A DNA stretch of 64,000 nucleotides, from NCBI GenBank assembly GCA_013368315.1, contig JAACJM010000003.1, forward strand, positions 124,001-188,000. The letters run 5' to 3'. The position numbers and the translations under genes are program-made. Below are positions 12,645 through 25,803 of the stretch, piece by piece. Position 1 is the stretch's first letter, and each line of letters begins with the position of its first letter. Below the pieces are notes generated by a model, which worked only from the letters and a program-made list of their open reading frames with translations, had not been told where the DNA came from and ran no database searches. The stretch is from Tetrapyrgos nigripes. Lineage: Eukaryota; Basidiomycota; Agaricomycetes; Agaricales; Campanellaceae.

Positions 12645-12672
12645 AGCGGCGCGTCTAACACGTGACATCAAG
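12645..12672. promoter_or_regulatory. 28-nt spacer between divergent MED16 and PSMG3 start codons
   Basis: The MED16 ATG is at 12644-12642 (minus) and the PSMG3 ATG at 12673 (plus). Only 28 nt separate them, so 5' UTRs and core promoters must overlap each other or the neighbouring coding sequence. The spacer contains a CACGTG E-box (CACGTG within taacacgtgacat), a possible basic-helix-loop-helix site. No TATA box is visible. Confidence 0.6.
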
Positions 12673-13189
12673 ATGCCTTCTCCCTTGCTTTCCCGGGAGC
12701 TCAATGGAATCCTCACAGAGATATCTCTCCAGAGATTTGCAGATGCTGTTTTTGTGCTCGTAACTCAAGTGGGCAAAGTCGGAAATTTGGTACAGTTTCA
12801 TCCAATTTTCGTTTAACAATCATCTGATCATTCAAAAGATCCAAGCCTCTCTACCAGCAACCGTACCATTACAGCCGTCACCACCTCCAGATCCTCTGCA
12901 ACCAAATGTGCTCTCTCTCCCTCCACCTCCAATCGCACTCCAGCTAACTCCGCTACTCGGACACGCGCCTTCCGAACACATGCAAACACTGCACAATATT
13001 TATGCCTCACAAATCGCGACCCTGGTTTGGACCTCTGAAGCAGAATCGCCGCTGCAAGTGACACGAAGGAATGTCATCGTTGGTATCGCATTGAAAAAGA
13101 CAGCCGCGACAGATCAGTCCGAGTTGACTGAGGAAGAGAGAGAAACATTTTCAGGTGTGATGTCCATGGTGAAAGAAATACTGGTTTGA
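12673..13189 (+). CDS. PSMG3: Proteasome assembly chaperone 3 (PSMG3/PAC3-like)
   Basis: Small chaperone that, paired with PAC4, helps build the 20S alpha-ring. Two exons, 12673-12789 and 12839-13189, give 468 nt or 155 residues. The intron is GTACAG...AAAAG, phase 0. The signature is the central strand FADAVFVLVTQVGKVGNLVQ, matching the TQxGKxGTLV stretch of PAC3. A Pro-rich insert follows, then the second half of the fold ending GIALKKT...FSGVMSMVKEILV. The first ATG of the frame that follows the MED16 start region was chosen; no later ATG would leave an intact fold. Divergent partner of MED16, convergent with NCE101. Confidence 0.82.
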
Positions 13190-13273
13190 AGAAAGTGCAC
13201 GCGTTTGTACCGGAAATCTAGATGAAAAGAGTTAGTGGTGTACGTACTCAGACATGTGTTGTATCAATACCGT

Positions 13274-13528
13274 CTACTCGGGCTTCTTTGGTCCTTCCTG
13301 CTGTCGTTTCTCGAGTTTCCAACGTGTCAGTTCGAGTAAAGTCTCCCCTGGAGGTATCGCGTTTCTTGGGTGTGTTTCATACATATAGTAGGCCAAGAAA
13401 CCCGTGAATACACCCAAAATGGGGTCAAGTGTTCTGTAAAACGATGAGCAAACGAAAGCAGTGGCAGAAGAGACTTACCGTGACAAGAGCGGCATGGAAG
13501 TAACCCGAGAAAGAAATGCGGCAGGCAT
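13274..13528 (-). CDS. NCE101: NCE101-family small membrane protein (non-classical export protein 1)
   Basis: A 69-residue protein in two exons, 13528-13479 and 13433-13274. The intron is 45 nt (GTAAGT...TTTTACAG). Exon 1 is MPAAFLSRVTSMPLLSR. Exon 2 holds one hydrophobic helix and the family core, LDPILGVFTGFLAYYMYETH, then a charged tail ending KKPE. The DPxxGxxxGxxAxYxxExxPR pattern is that of yeast Nce101, reported to affect leaderless protein export. Neither exon is long enough to stand out as an open reading frame. It is convergent with PSMG3 (84 nt between stops) and divergent from NAA25 (95 nt between starts). Confidence 0.85.
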
Positions 13529-13623
13529 TTTGCAAAAAAACTCTACAGGACGGAGGACACGCTACATACCACACTTCTCCTTCTCCTTCTTCGTCATCTT
13601 CTTCCTCTTGCTGTGATTCGTGA

Positions 13624-16600
13624 ATGTCAACCGCGCTAGACCGTCAGATTCGTCCGATCTACGGTGAGCACTATTGCTATCCTTCTACTTCTTCGTTATT
13701 TAACCCTCTTCAGATGCGCTGGACACCGGTTCCAACAAGTCTGCCATTGTTGCTTGCAACAAACTCTTGAAAAAGCATCCCAACAGCAACCTCCTCAAGG
13801 TACGATTCGAACATGACTGATACCACAGTTCTCATTTCAAGTCTTGAATTCTTATAGGCTTTGAAAGCTCTTGCTCTAGTCCGGACACAAAAAGTCGAAG
13901 AATCACTGGTTCTCTGCGATGAGGTGCTTGGGTCAAAACCCACTGATGATTCTACCCTGAATGCCATGCTTCACGTCCTTCGCGGCCTGGGTCGTCGTAA
14001 GTCGACTCGCTGCCTCCGTGTCGCTTGTCGAGTCTCACGGCGTGTTCATAGACAACGACATGGTTACTATGTTTGAAGAAGCGTATAAGCAGCAACCTAC
14101 AAACGAGGATCTCGGAACTCAAGCCTTCTTTGCCAACGTACGCGCTAGCAATTGGAAATCCGCACAGCAAGTATGTCTCCACTTCCTCCCAATACACCGA
14201 CATTCTTCGACCTCTTTGCTCTTTCCAGGTTGCGACGAAGATGCACAAGCAATTTCAAGAGGATCGCTACTTGTATTGGAATGCCATCAGCGTTGTTCTT
14301 CAAGTGTGTAGCCTGGTAGTCCTTACTTGTATATTATATTATACTCATCCCCTATCTCAAGGCCAATGATCCAACAACACCACCTAATATGCGTCAGCTG
14401 TTGTATAAACTGGCTCATCGACTCTTGTCTTCTTCCTCTGCGACCCCCCTCAGCCATACCGACCGTTTCTACCTACATTTAAGCATTTTCAAGGAACTTG
14501 GTTTGGTAGATGAAGCTGCTGCTCTCCTTGACACCGAAGTTGGACAATTGATTTGTTCCGCAAATCTATCATGTAACGAACTGCGACGAGATATAATGAG
14601 GCTCCGTGGATTATTGAAGGAAGAGGGCGAACGAGCGGAACGGCTGATAACTGAGAAGGAGTGAGTCTTTTACTTTACGTGTCAACATTGAATTAAACTC
14701 CCGAAAAGTGATCGCAACTGGCTTGAGTTCATTTCCTTGTTGGACGGCACGTTCTCTTATTTGCAGACTCCGAGCGAGGATACCCAGGACGAGTGTTCGA
14801 AACACATCGTACATACCCAGGAAGTCCTCACTAAAATTGCGGAGAAGGACGGCAAAAAGGATCGGTCAGGTCATCTTGCTCTCCTGGAGCTTGAACTTCG
14901 TGCGCGAAAACATGGATTGTCAACGGGTTCGTATTAACAACTCCAGCGAGGTACGGATATTGAACGAGCCATTTACTAGATGCCAGTCGCTTGATCACGC
15001 TCATGCGACAATATTTTGACAACTTTGGGGACAAGGCGTGTTGCTTTGAAGATCTAAAACCTTATATTTTCCTCGAGGGTGAGGATCAGCAGACGTGGAC
15101 GTCTTTCTTAGAGGACGTGAACTCTGATGTGGTATGTCTGTATTGCTGTGTTCGCGACTTTTTGACTGACGTACATCTAGTCCAGTGTCAACAATCTCCA
15201 ACGCGTCATTAATTCCTACAAACTGCTTCGCCACACGCTCCCAGCTTCTGACATTACGCTTGAAGCTGAGGGAAAAGGTGCTGCTTTATACGTGGAGCAA
15301 TACTTCAAGGCCCTTCCCTTGGGACAGGCTCTCCCCGCAACGGAATTACAACCTGCCGATGACCTCGCTATCCTGTCTGGCAGTGTGCTCGTTAACATGT
15401 GGAAGTTGACGGGGGATCAGCAGTATCTCTACAGAGCAGTAATTCTATTGGAATATGGCTTGTCGAAGAGCAAACAATCATTCGAGATGCGGCTCATCTT
15501 GATACGGATATATCGTTTGCTGGGTAAGTTTGTTCTGAATCAGTCATTTTGTTTCCTAGTCCATTCATTGGGACCGCCACAGGTGCTCCGAGTCTCGCGT
15601 TGGAACACTACCGCTTGATGCGTATTAAGCAAGTCCAGAATGATACTCTTTCCCATTTCCTTTTCTCCAGAACCTCGGCCTTCTCCTTGGCCTCGACAGG
15701 CGATTTGACATTGTCTACTGAATGCATAGAAGCAAGTCAAGTCTACTTGAGTAATTCCCAAGAGGTATTTGAAACTCTTCAAAATCCTTGGATCTCATCT
15801 CACACTATACCCAACAGACAAGTGACTTTGTTATTAGAGCCTTCAACGCTGAAAAATACTCTCAAGTATTTATCCTCCCTTGCTCACATCAGTCGTCGTC
15901 TCTGCTGACCTCTTCCTAGATTCCCGAATTTATCGAATTTGAGGAACGTTTAGACAACTCTCTGCAGCGGGATATGACAAAGATGGAGCATCTGCGTATG
16001 CGTATTGCTCATGAAGTAATATCTTCAGACATCATCGACATGGAACTCATCGAACTGAAATTTATTTTCGACCGCCGTAAGAAAATTTTCCTTCTTTGTT
16101 ATATGGACCTCTCTCAGCTTTGGCATAGAACATCACGATAACCGTGATTTCGACATACTGCCCAACTATCAGCCCCAGTCTATAGACACTCTGAACAAAC
16201 AGACGATACTGTTTGACAAAGCTGAAGGGGTAGGTTATTGTCATTTCCGCCGTTTGCACCACCGCTGATCCTGGTAACCTGAATTACAGCTAGGATGGCT
16301 CTGGACTTTCCTTAAAATGTACATTCGGATTTTCATGATGGCTAGTGATCTCGATGACAGCATAGAGGAGAAATTGCTCGTTGGAGACCGGCCTAAACTT
16401 TCTCTTGACCCAGAAAAAAGGCGTCCACTCAAAGAGCGAATCGTAGACTGCAAAGAGAGCGAGCTGGAGGAGGTGCGGACGTCATTATATCTTGATTTCC
16501 TTACAGTGGTCGTGACCATGATTTTAGCTCACTCCGGAAGAACACTTGCTCGTGCAGTACACTGAAGCGCTGGCAGAGTGGCTTGAACCGTATCATGACT

Positions 16601-17358
16601 ACGCTCGACCTCCTCCTGATGTCGTCCTGGCTGAGGCGGCCAAACTCACGGAACAAAAAACAGGTTTCCCTCTAAAGGGTGTCGAGATTCCGCCACAGAA
16701 CGGGAAATCCAACGGACCCTACAAGAAGGATGAAGAAGCACCTCCTTTGACGGAGCCCCCCGAAGCTATCTCGAAATTCTTTGAAGGTATGGTCTTTTGA
16801 GGGCCAAAGAATGGATTTGCTGATAATGAGCACCAGACATGAGATCACAATTCAAAAAGGTCAAGGACAGCGGGGATTATTCTCGAACCCTCCATACTGC
16901 AACGCTCATCCAGGAAGCTTTCCTGTTACTGGCAACCGCCTCTCTAAGGTTCAAGGCTACCTCTGTGGTCAAGGTCCACAAACTTGGTGGCGTGCGTAAA
17001 CTTATGTCTCTGCTTTCAGTATGATACTCAAAGTCCAGTGCAGCTCGTCGCCAAGTTGAAACCTATCCGTGTTGAAGCGGCTTCTGTTTTGGAAGAGGTT
17101 TCTACCGCACTGTCAAGTCTGAGTACAGAAGCAGGGTCAGCGGAACACCGGACTGCTATATCTGAAGTCGACTTGGGATACTCAGAGGTATGTGTACGTT
17201 ATGATCTGTAGTACTTAAATGATACTGACCGTATACATGTCCAGATCGACAAGGACTTTGTCAACCAGGTTGCGAAAAAGATAGCAGAATCTAGGAAGAC
17301 AATTTTAGAAGGGGTTGGGAAAGGAGTGACCCGACTGTGCACGACCTACACGCAGTGA
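13624..17358 (+). CDS. NAA25: N-terminal acetyltransferase B auxiliary subunit (NAA25/MDM20)
   Basis: Non-catalytic, ribosome-anchoring subunit of NatB, which acetylates nascent chains starting Met-Asp/Glu/Asn/Gln. It opens MSTALDRQIRPIYDALDTGSNKSA, with an intron inside the Asp codon. TPR-type helical repeats follow: AIVACNKLLKKHPNSNLLKALKALALVRTQ, HNDMVTMFEEAYKQQP, and RYLYWNAISVVLQ before a helical middle region. It ends ILEGVGKGVTRLCTTYTQ at 17358. The open frames between 13.6 and 17.4 kb join through roughly fifteen short introns to about 900-1000 residues, the normal size for the family. First of a run of four plus-strand genes. Confidence 0.9.
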
Positions 17359-17523
17359 AGGGAACCTACGTTACTTCACACATGACTGTAAAATGACTAC
17401 GTAGAATTAAAGAATGAAGAGATAACTCACTGCTCAACGTGCTAAAGCGTGTATTACATAAGCGATCTTGAGAAGACGCGTCGTGTCACCCAACTTGCAA
17501 GTGTCACTCTCATTTCTACTACG

Positions 17524-18648
17524 ATGAGTCAAGGTGAGACCGTCTGCCTGTTCGCGTTTTCGCTCTGTTAACTCGTGTAAGGTGGAGGATTCTATGCAAC
17601 GCAAAGCTCTCCTTACGGTGGAAGTCCTGGAGGCGGCTCTCTCGAGGTTCGTGTCATTCTCGTTCATTTCTCCCCAAGTTTGACGCGTTTTTTCCATCGA
17701 TAGAGAAGCGAACTCTCGAACTCGGTCAGACCTCTGACTATAGCCCAGTTCGGGAAAGCCACTCAGGCTCACACAGACGCCCCTTGGACGGTGGACGAGA
17801 TGGAGATTGGCCAGGTTTGTGTGTTGATTTCTTTTTTCTTTCTATGACTTATTCCTTGTATAGGTGACCTTAGTTGCCCATGTCGTCAACATCAACAGAC
17901 AAGCTACAAACTGTCAGTATACTCTGGAAGATGGGACCGGATCAATGGAGGCCCGTCACTGGCTTGAAGGCAGTGAGGAAGATAATCGCAAGTGGGGAAA
18001 CATCGAGTGAGTAATGATGTACTCGAAACGCGTCTTTATTCTGAAAATACTGGTCTTCTCCAGAGAAAACACGTACGCTCGTGTTACGGGAAACCTGAAG
18101 GCTTTCAATGCGCGTCGGTATCTGAACGCGACCAACATATCCCCCATTGAGGATCCTCACGAGCTGTATTATCATCTATTGGAAACAGTCTACGTTACTA
18201 TGATGCTGAAGCACGGTCCAGTGAGCTCCGTCTTTGACATTTCGTGGTCTGTGTTAGCTGCTTATACCACCTTTCAAGCCCGTTTCTGGAGGACAACCTG
18301 GACAAATTACATCGGGATCTGGGTCTGGCTCCATGTCTGCGTACACAGCTCAGCCCGCTCAACAAGTTGACGAGAATCCTGACTGGGCCAGCCTTCCTAA
18401 ATTACAACGCCAAATTGTCAACATTATCAGCGCCCAACCAGAAAACGACGAGGGTGGTGTTCATGTTAGTGCCATTGCAAAGGCTTTGAATGGACAAAAT
18501 GTGCAGGCCCACGAAATAAGGTGACACTGAACTCCTTTTGTTTGTAGCAAAATGCTGATGAGTTTACAGTGATGCTCTAGATCATCTAATGGACATGGGG
18601 CATGTGTATACCACCTGCGATGATCAGCATTTCCAGGTTTCTCGATGA
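17524..18648 (+). CDS. RFA2: Replication protein A 32 kDa subunit (RPA2/RFA2)
   Basis: Middle subunit of the single-stranded-DNA-binding trimer used in replication, repair and checkpoint signalling. The start codon exon (MSQ) is 10 nt, followed by a Gly/Ser-rich N-terminus (the usual phosphorylation region). The OB-fold begins RSELSNSVRPLTIAQFGKAT and continues QVTLVAHVVNINRQATNCQYTLEDGTG. The C-terminal winged helix is WASLPKLQRQIVNIIS...GGVHVSAIAKAL...ISDALDHLMDMGHVYTT. The stop is at 18646-18648. Domain order and about 270-residue length are normal for RPA2. Confidence 0.93.
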
Positions 18649-18835
18649 ACATCTGTGTAATAGTGCAAACTGTAGTTTTAGATTTTTCGTACTTGGCTTA
18701 TTTTGACCAGTGTATTGTAGCGCTCACCACATGCACGTATACGCGCGTAATTTCAAATTGTTTATGTACACCCGTTTCAAGAACAAACTCAAGAAAGCAA
18801 GGCACATCGGCGCTCTTCCTGGCTTCTCACTACAG

Positions 18836-19961
18836 ATGTCGAAGGCCTTGCAAGTCTCTGTCAACTGGCCTGGGTTTTCAGGTATCAAGAAGCTGATGAT
18901 CTTGTAGGTCACAAATTCACAGTTCCCAACTGTACTCATCCCGTTTGCGCAGCGGCGACTCGTACAGCTCAGTAGGATATACAGGTAGCGAGCAGTCGTG
19001 TCCAAGTGCTTCAAATCCCTTGGGAGTGCCTTACCCCGGGGCACCAAGATCGATGTGGAACGAACCCAGTACGTCCTTGCGGCTCTTTGCCGGGGCTGAC
19101 CTGCAACATGCCTCTCAGAAACACCCAACTGGGTATGCGTCCTTTCCTTTCCACGTCTCCATTCATACCCAATCTTCTTGGCGCGTACTAGGTCGGACAT
19201 TTGATCACTAAGTATGTGTCTGAACCTCGCTTTGATCCCAAGACCAAGCAGCAAGCAGAGGAGTACTGCAATGCGCCTCTACTGGTGTACGACTATGCTG
19301 TAGGAGGTCAGACTGTTTCAGGAGTCGTCTGCCAGATCGAAGCTCAATTTTTGCCTGGTGTTGGGAAAAAGCCAGAATGGGCACTCTGGACTGCTTCTGA
19401 ATCACTCTTTGGTGCGTCTTGCGGTGATTCTGCACTGTAAAGCCTGGCTGATGGAAAACAGTCACTTGGGTTGGCATCAACGACTGTGGTTACCACCGGG
19501 ACACTTCTGAAGAGACCATGTCTAGTCTATTTGAATCGCAAGAGAAACTGTACCAAGCTGGAGCCCGGAACTTCATGTTCATTGATGTTCCCCCAATTCA
19601 CAGATGTCCTGCTGGTGAGAGGAGTTTGCACTTTATTCTGATACACCGAACCTGACGTTGAAGGTCAGTCTCTAAAAGACGAGAAACTGAGGCTAGCGAG
19701 GCTTACCTGAACTGGAACACTGCGCTTCAGAAATCACTGGACATATTCACGAAATCTCATTCGGATGTGACTCTGCTACTCTTCTCTTCGTTCGAGGTAT
19801 TCAGTGCCATTCTAGACAACCCTGTCAGTTACGGTTTCCAGGCCTCCCAAATCCGGGAAAGATTTGGTGAAATCTGGAGTGATGACTTGCATCCAACAAG
19901 CAAAGTTCACGACATACTTGCAACAAGGTTGGCCGACTTTCTCAATACTGTTTCTACTTAG
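18836..19961 (+). CDS. GDSL/SGNH-fold hydrolase, carbohydrate esterase-like
   Basis: Six exons: 18836-18903, 18953-19068, 19119-19132, 19192-19411, 19462-19614, 19669-19961. They sum to 864 nt and 287 residues. The catalytic Ser is in IFGDSYSSVGY (block I), the oxyanion Asn in VGINDCG (block III) and the Asp-His pair in DDLHPTSKVH (block V). The motif NWPGFSGIK before block I and NEPKTPNWVGHL are typical of fungal CE16/plant-lipase-like SGNH esterases. The third exon is only 14 nt. Without it the NEP...NWVGHL stretch cannot be read. Unlike secreted relatives, the N-terminus (MSKALQVSV) has no signal peptide, so the enzyme looks cytosolic unless an upstream exon was missed. Substrate unknown. 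Confidence 0.85.
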
Positions 19962-20346
19962 TGATCTTCCAGAGGGTCACTGAGGACGTCGAGAGAGACG
20001 AGTTAGTGCTAAGGTCCTGATGTGTCTCCAGTTTCACTATATGTAATTGTACCAGTAAATAGCGGGCGCAGAGGTGTACTTTTACACTTCATTTTCACGC
20101 CGTCGAGCGGTGTTTGGCGTGTTTGGCGTTTGCAATATGCGCGGATATAGTAAACGTCCAATGACGTCGCTCAAAAAAAATATATACGTACAGTAGTCAA
20201 GTGACCCGCATCTGCATTCAGCCTGCTCGTCTCCTCACCTTAAGCTTGAAGACTAGCTTCTGGCGTTTGCTGTCAACCTCTTCTGATTTCGCATTGTAAC
20301 CAAGGGAATGAAACTTGACTGAGGGGCAGTCAAGCCAGAACGCTAT
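19962..20346. other. Spacer without a gene
   Basis: 385 nt between the GDSL hydrolase and the carrier. It holds a short direct repeat (gtgtttggc twice, near 20111-20130), a TGACGTC half-CRE near 20162 and an A-rich tract leading into TATATA near 20170-20188, which could be core promoter elements of the carrier. No coding potential or structured RNA recognised. Confidence 0.5.
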
Positions 20347-21876
20347 ATGGATGGAAAAAGGTACACAGTCTATCTGTTGCTCTGCAATCTTTCCCTTCTG
20401 AATCTATAAACGTCTCTCTTATTAGAACGTCCAGTCCTGTGGTCGACTCGACAGCGTTCAATGATTTTCTCCGACGTAAGGCAATACAATGTCGCGACTT
20501 TTTCTTCCGAGTCTGACCGACATTTTTTTCAATAACATACAGGCAATAAAGCAGTCGTGTGTGCATTGTCGGCGAGTTATATATCTACTTTTGCAGGATA
20601 TCCAGTATGTCCTATCAAGCTCGGATGTTTCGGCTATCTTTTTTGACCACTCGGTATCTAGTTGGATTCCTTGAAGTCGAGATTACAGACCACCAAAACA
20701 CCCATATCAGTTCCACGTCTTGCCGCAATCGTCTACCGTGAAGAAGGGGTTGTAGGATTTTTTCGAGGTCTATGGATTCCTTTAATGACTATTTCCTTCG
20801 TCCGTGCGTCGTTTTTCCATTCCGCTTGTGCTTGGTTTCAACTCAATCTTCAACTCAATCACAGGCGCTGCGAGTTTTACAATATACACCAGTACAAAAG
20901 AAGCTTTTCGCGATCGCCAGTGGCTTACCCGTAACAGTATCATCGATGTGTCCTGTATTGGAGGAATTTCTGGCGCTATGAGTGGAGCGTTGATATCTTT
21001 TGGTAGTGCTCGTGAGTTCTCAAAGCTTTGAAAGATTACCTTCATCTTAGTTTGTCGACGTCCAGCTTTTGAACTGGTAAAAGTGAGACGGCAGCTCGAA
21101 TACAGCATAGCTGCTAGCAAAGGCATACATCTTTCCAAAGCTCCCGGTACTTTCGAAGCAGTTCGGGATATCTTCAAAAACAATGGCATAAAAGGGCTTT
21201 ACACTGGATTCCGACTGCACTTTAGTAAAGTTGCTTCCTTTATCCGTGTTACTCGCACTGACTTGCAATAGCTCGAGATACCCTCGGCACTGCATTATAT
21301 TTTCTAGAATACGATGGTATGCGACATCTTATGGGACGTCAGAGATCCGGAGAACAAGGACCGACTCCTCCTTGGCTACCAATTCCTGCTTCTCTTGTTC
21401 CTTTCTTCTGTGGTTCGTTATCTGGGGTGCGTTCTTGACGAATTCAGTCATGATGTAGATGATATTCATGTGGCGCTTTTTAGGTCACTTCCTGGGCTTT
21501 GATATATCCCCTGGACGTGTAATTATCCATCCATTCGATTGACTTTGTGCAGTTATCTGACTTGCGTTTTTAGAGTGAAAACCAAGGTCCAACAACGCGC
21601 TCTGGCTGGTGATCGATACCGGGGTGTCTTGGAAACTCTGACTCGACTAATACGAGGTATTCATGATTCAATCAATGCCAGTCGTAAACTAATCTTTTGC
21701 CAGGAACGGACCCTGCCAATCCAAAACCATTGGTGCATGGGATCAGTCGTATCTATCGAGGTTTAGGTGTCTCTGCATTGAGAAGCATTACGACTCATGG
21801 TCTACTTTGGACATTCTTCGACTTCGTTGCAAACTACATCGACAATTTACCAAATCCCTCCTCCGAAAATCGATGA
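20347..21876 (+). CDS. Mitochondrial carrier family (SLC25) protein
   Basis: Inner-membrane solute carrier with three repeats. The three PxD/ExxK/R signatures are visible: PLDSLKSRL, PFELVKVRRQL and PLDVVKTKVQQ. It starts at 20347 with a 14-nt first exon (MDGK), then RTSSPVVDSTAFNDFLRR across an intron. First-repeat motifs are YISTFAGYPLDSLK and GFFRGLWIPLMTISF, followed by ASFTIYTSTKEAF. The second repeat includes GIKGLYTGFRLHF, and the third ends SRIYRGLGVSALRSITTHG. The stop is at 21874-21876. Frequent introns split every repeat. The transported substrate cannot be assigned. Confidence 0.88.
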
Positions 21877-22014
21877 TATAATTTATCTCCCCTACGTATT
21901 GCATTCAAACACAACTAGTCCCTACAAGCCAAATTATGAACATAATGTAGATAGTGAGACAATGAAAAAATTCAGTCCCATTAACGCACATCACGGCGGA
22001 GAATGTACGCAGGT

Positions 22015-23175
22015 CTAGTCAGATACGTCGTAACCCGTAGTAGTAGCTGGATCCACAGGTTCTAAAGGTTCTGGGAAATCATCGGTGGATGGAGCGGGGC
22101 GCGCTGTGGCCCTCCAGCCGCTTCTGAATGAGGCGATCGCGGCAACCAGATTGAGAATAGAAAGCAGGACCTAACACCCTGGATCAGTGGATGCTAAATG
22201 GATTGGGAAAGGACACTACGTACTTCACTCTTTATGAAACCTTTCTTGGAAGACCTGATAGCAAGCTTTAATCCATGATCATGGAAGAGAGAAAGAACGA
22301 CAATACCAATGAAGTGCGAGGGGAAGATTTACAGCATTGATGACCACCTCATTCCAATAAGCATCCCAACTCTTCTGGATCTCTCCTTCCTCACCACTAA
22401 CAAGCGAGTTTCTTTTGGCTCTGCGATAATTACGCGTCCTAGCCTGCAAAAGCTTCCTGTCTTCGCGTAGATGAACAATTTGGAGTATAACGTATGTTGC
22501 CCAGAATCGTGCAGACCACATGCCCAACGTGCCAGCATTCAGCGACAACGATGACAGCTGAGAGGGTATGATGTCGTGAGATACGAGGTACGAGAGATGC
22601 TCCAGAGGATAGAAACCCATCATTGACCACGCCTGTATTCTTTCGATATGGAGCATGTCCTTGGTTGGATGAGGGTTTCGCTCCAGAGATATTAACCATT
22701 GAATGATAGGAAAAAGACCTGAGAGGAGTGTTAAAGCGAAAGCTGAAGAACATTATCTCGACTGACCCCAGAATCTGAGAGAAATATCATGATATGTTGG
22801 CAATTCGACGTGACCGGAACTCGACTTACCTCCACAGAGTGCGCGAATCAGAGATAGTGCTCGCGAACTTTCCCAGTCGGGAAGCTGCATCACTTGAAGG
22901 AGTCCCTTTCATCCCAGCGCGATACTGAAAGCGAGCACGCAGGTTCAGAACAGGAACTAGCAGCTTCAGGGAAAACTGCACAATGGTGAAGAGTTTGCTA
23001 CGTGGATTTCATTAATGTCAAAAGGCAAAGCTTTTCTGCAAGCGAAAGTCTCGTACTCCGTTCCACTCCATGTCCCAAGGTACCGTACTAGATGGTCGAG
23101 AAATTCAGAGGATAGCAGACTTGAGAGATTTGGGACAAGACTTCCCGTCGGTGGAGAGGGTTTGGAAAGAGACAT
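22015..23175 (-). CDS. PEX11C-like peroxisomal membrane protein
   Basis: Resembles the gamma/C branch of PEX11 proteins, which tubulate and divide peroxisomes. The ATG at 23175 gives MSLSKPSPPTGSLVPNLSSL. The PEX11 opening is FLDHLVRYLGTWSGTDKLFTIVQFSLKLL, where an intron (GTACGA...CACGTAG) falls inside the Asp codon. Then come LRARFQYRAGMKG and SRLGKFASTISDSRTLWR, a typical PEX11 helix. Later exons hold FYPLEHLSYLVSHDIIP, KARFWATY-type amphipathic segments and WNEVVINAVNLPLALHW. It ends ATTTGYDVSD at 22015. Assignment rests on pattern and length (about 300 residues), with no single catalytic motif to confirm it. Confidence 0.7.
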
Positions 23176-23230
23176 GTTGGACACCCTGCCCTGTGATTTT
23201 GCTAATTATGCTACAAGCCTGAGTCCGTCC

Positions 23231-23242
23231 GTGTCGCGACAC
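23231..23242. promoter_or_regulatory. Perfect palindrome GTGTCGCGACAC
   Basis: A 12-nt self-complementary site, 56 nt upstream of the PEX11C-like start, followed within 2 nt by another CGCGACA. The core TGTCGCG/CGCGACA is thus present three times within about 20 nt. The arrangement suggests a dimeric transcription-factor site; no factor can be named. Confidence 0.35.
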
Positions 23243-23884
23243 ACGCGACACAGCTTTCCTGCGCATCTTTTCTGATCAGCATATACAACAAGCAATGACA
23301 AACAAGGTACAAACAAGAAGCCAAACAAAATTCGTCTATAAAGGCGCAAAAAGTTTTTAGATGAACGATACGAGGACTCAAAAGTTCGGCAGGATTTAGC
23401 TCTTCCGCCTACCTGACCGCGTTCCCGTCCTCAAGAGAAACGTCAGATGCTCTCGGGTATCCGGTCTTTCTTTCGCGTTGACTTTCCTTGCTTGATCGGG
23501 TTTTTCCTTTCAGTTGAGGCACCGCTTCGGCTGGTGCTCATGATGTGGGAGGGGGACTAGTAGAGGCTGTTTGATGACGGAAAAAGACCTACATTCTATA
23601 CAACCTCAGCATGTTCTAATTACCTCTTCGTCTGCGAATAACACTGATCCATGTAACGTTGTCTTGTCCAGCAATGCTGCCATCTGTCATGGGACACCCA
23701 ATCTATGCTCCATCCCGACCTTTATCCGTTCTCTTGTATATTTTTGGACATTTATTTCCAGCATCGTCATCAGCTTCTCTCGAAATAACGGGAATGAATA
23801 CCGTTTTTTGTACGACAATCTTCCGCTTTGCAAATTGCGTGGTACTCATGCTGGGTACAATATCGCATAAATATTCCTGTGAGC

Positions 23885-23890
23885 TATAAA
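23885..23890 (+). promoter_or_regulatory. TATA box of the xylanase gene
   Basis: TATAAA lies 61 nt upstream of the xylanase ATG at 23951, a usual distance allowing for a short 5' UTR. Strong inducible fungal genes often keep a canonical TATA box, while the housekeeping genes in this window mostly show none. Confidence 0.55.
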
Positions 23891-23950
23891 ACGCGCAATG
23901 TGCTGAACATATAGAGACACCCATCTACCCGTCAGGATACGTGTTCAGCT

Positions 23951-25803
<1,853 letters not shown>

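Larger units (their letters stand above)
23176..23950. other. Long divergent promoter region, PEX11C-like / xylanase
   Basis: 775 nt, the largest spacer in the window. Near the PEX11C side is a perfect 12-nt palindrome, GTGTCGCGACAC (23231-23242), followed by a further CGCGACA. On the xylanase side TATAAA (23885-23890) sits 61 nt before the ATG. Unconvincing frames of under 100 codons occur at 23571-23870 (+) and 23703-23924 (-) with no recognisable domain. I see no clear GGCTAA-type xylanase-regulator site. Confidence 0.5.

Noticed and set aside
12154..12660. Plus-strand open frame of about 170 codons before PSMG3
   Set aside because: It is antisense to well-supported MED16 exons. Only the segment from the ATG at 12673 onward matches PAC3.
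19615..19740. Possible frameshift in the GDSL gene after HRCPA
   Set aside because: Using the acceptor GTCAG (19668) instead of TTGAAG keeps the frame through SKRRETEASEAYLNW, so no lesion is needed.
23571..23870. 99-codon plus-strand frame in the xylanase promoter region
   Set aside because: No recognisable domain, unusual composition, overlapped by another frame; treated as non-coding.
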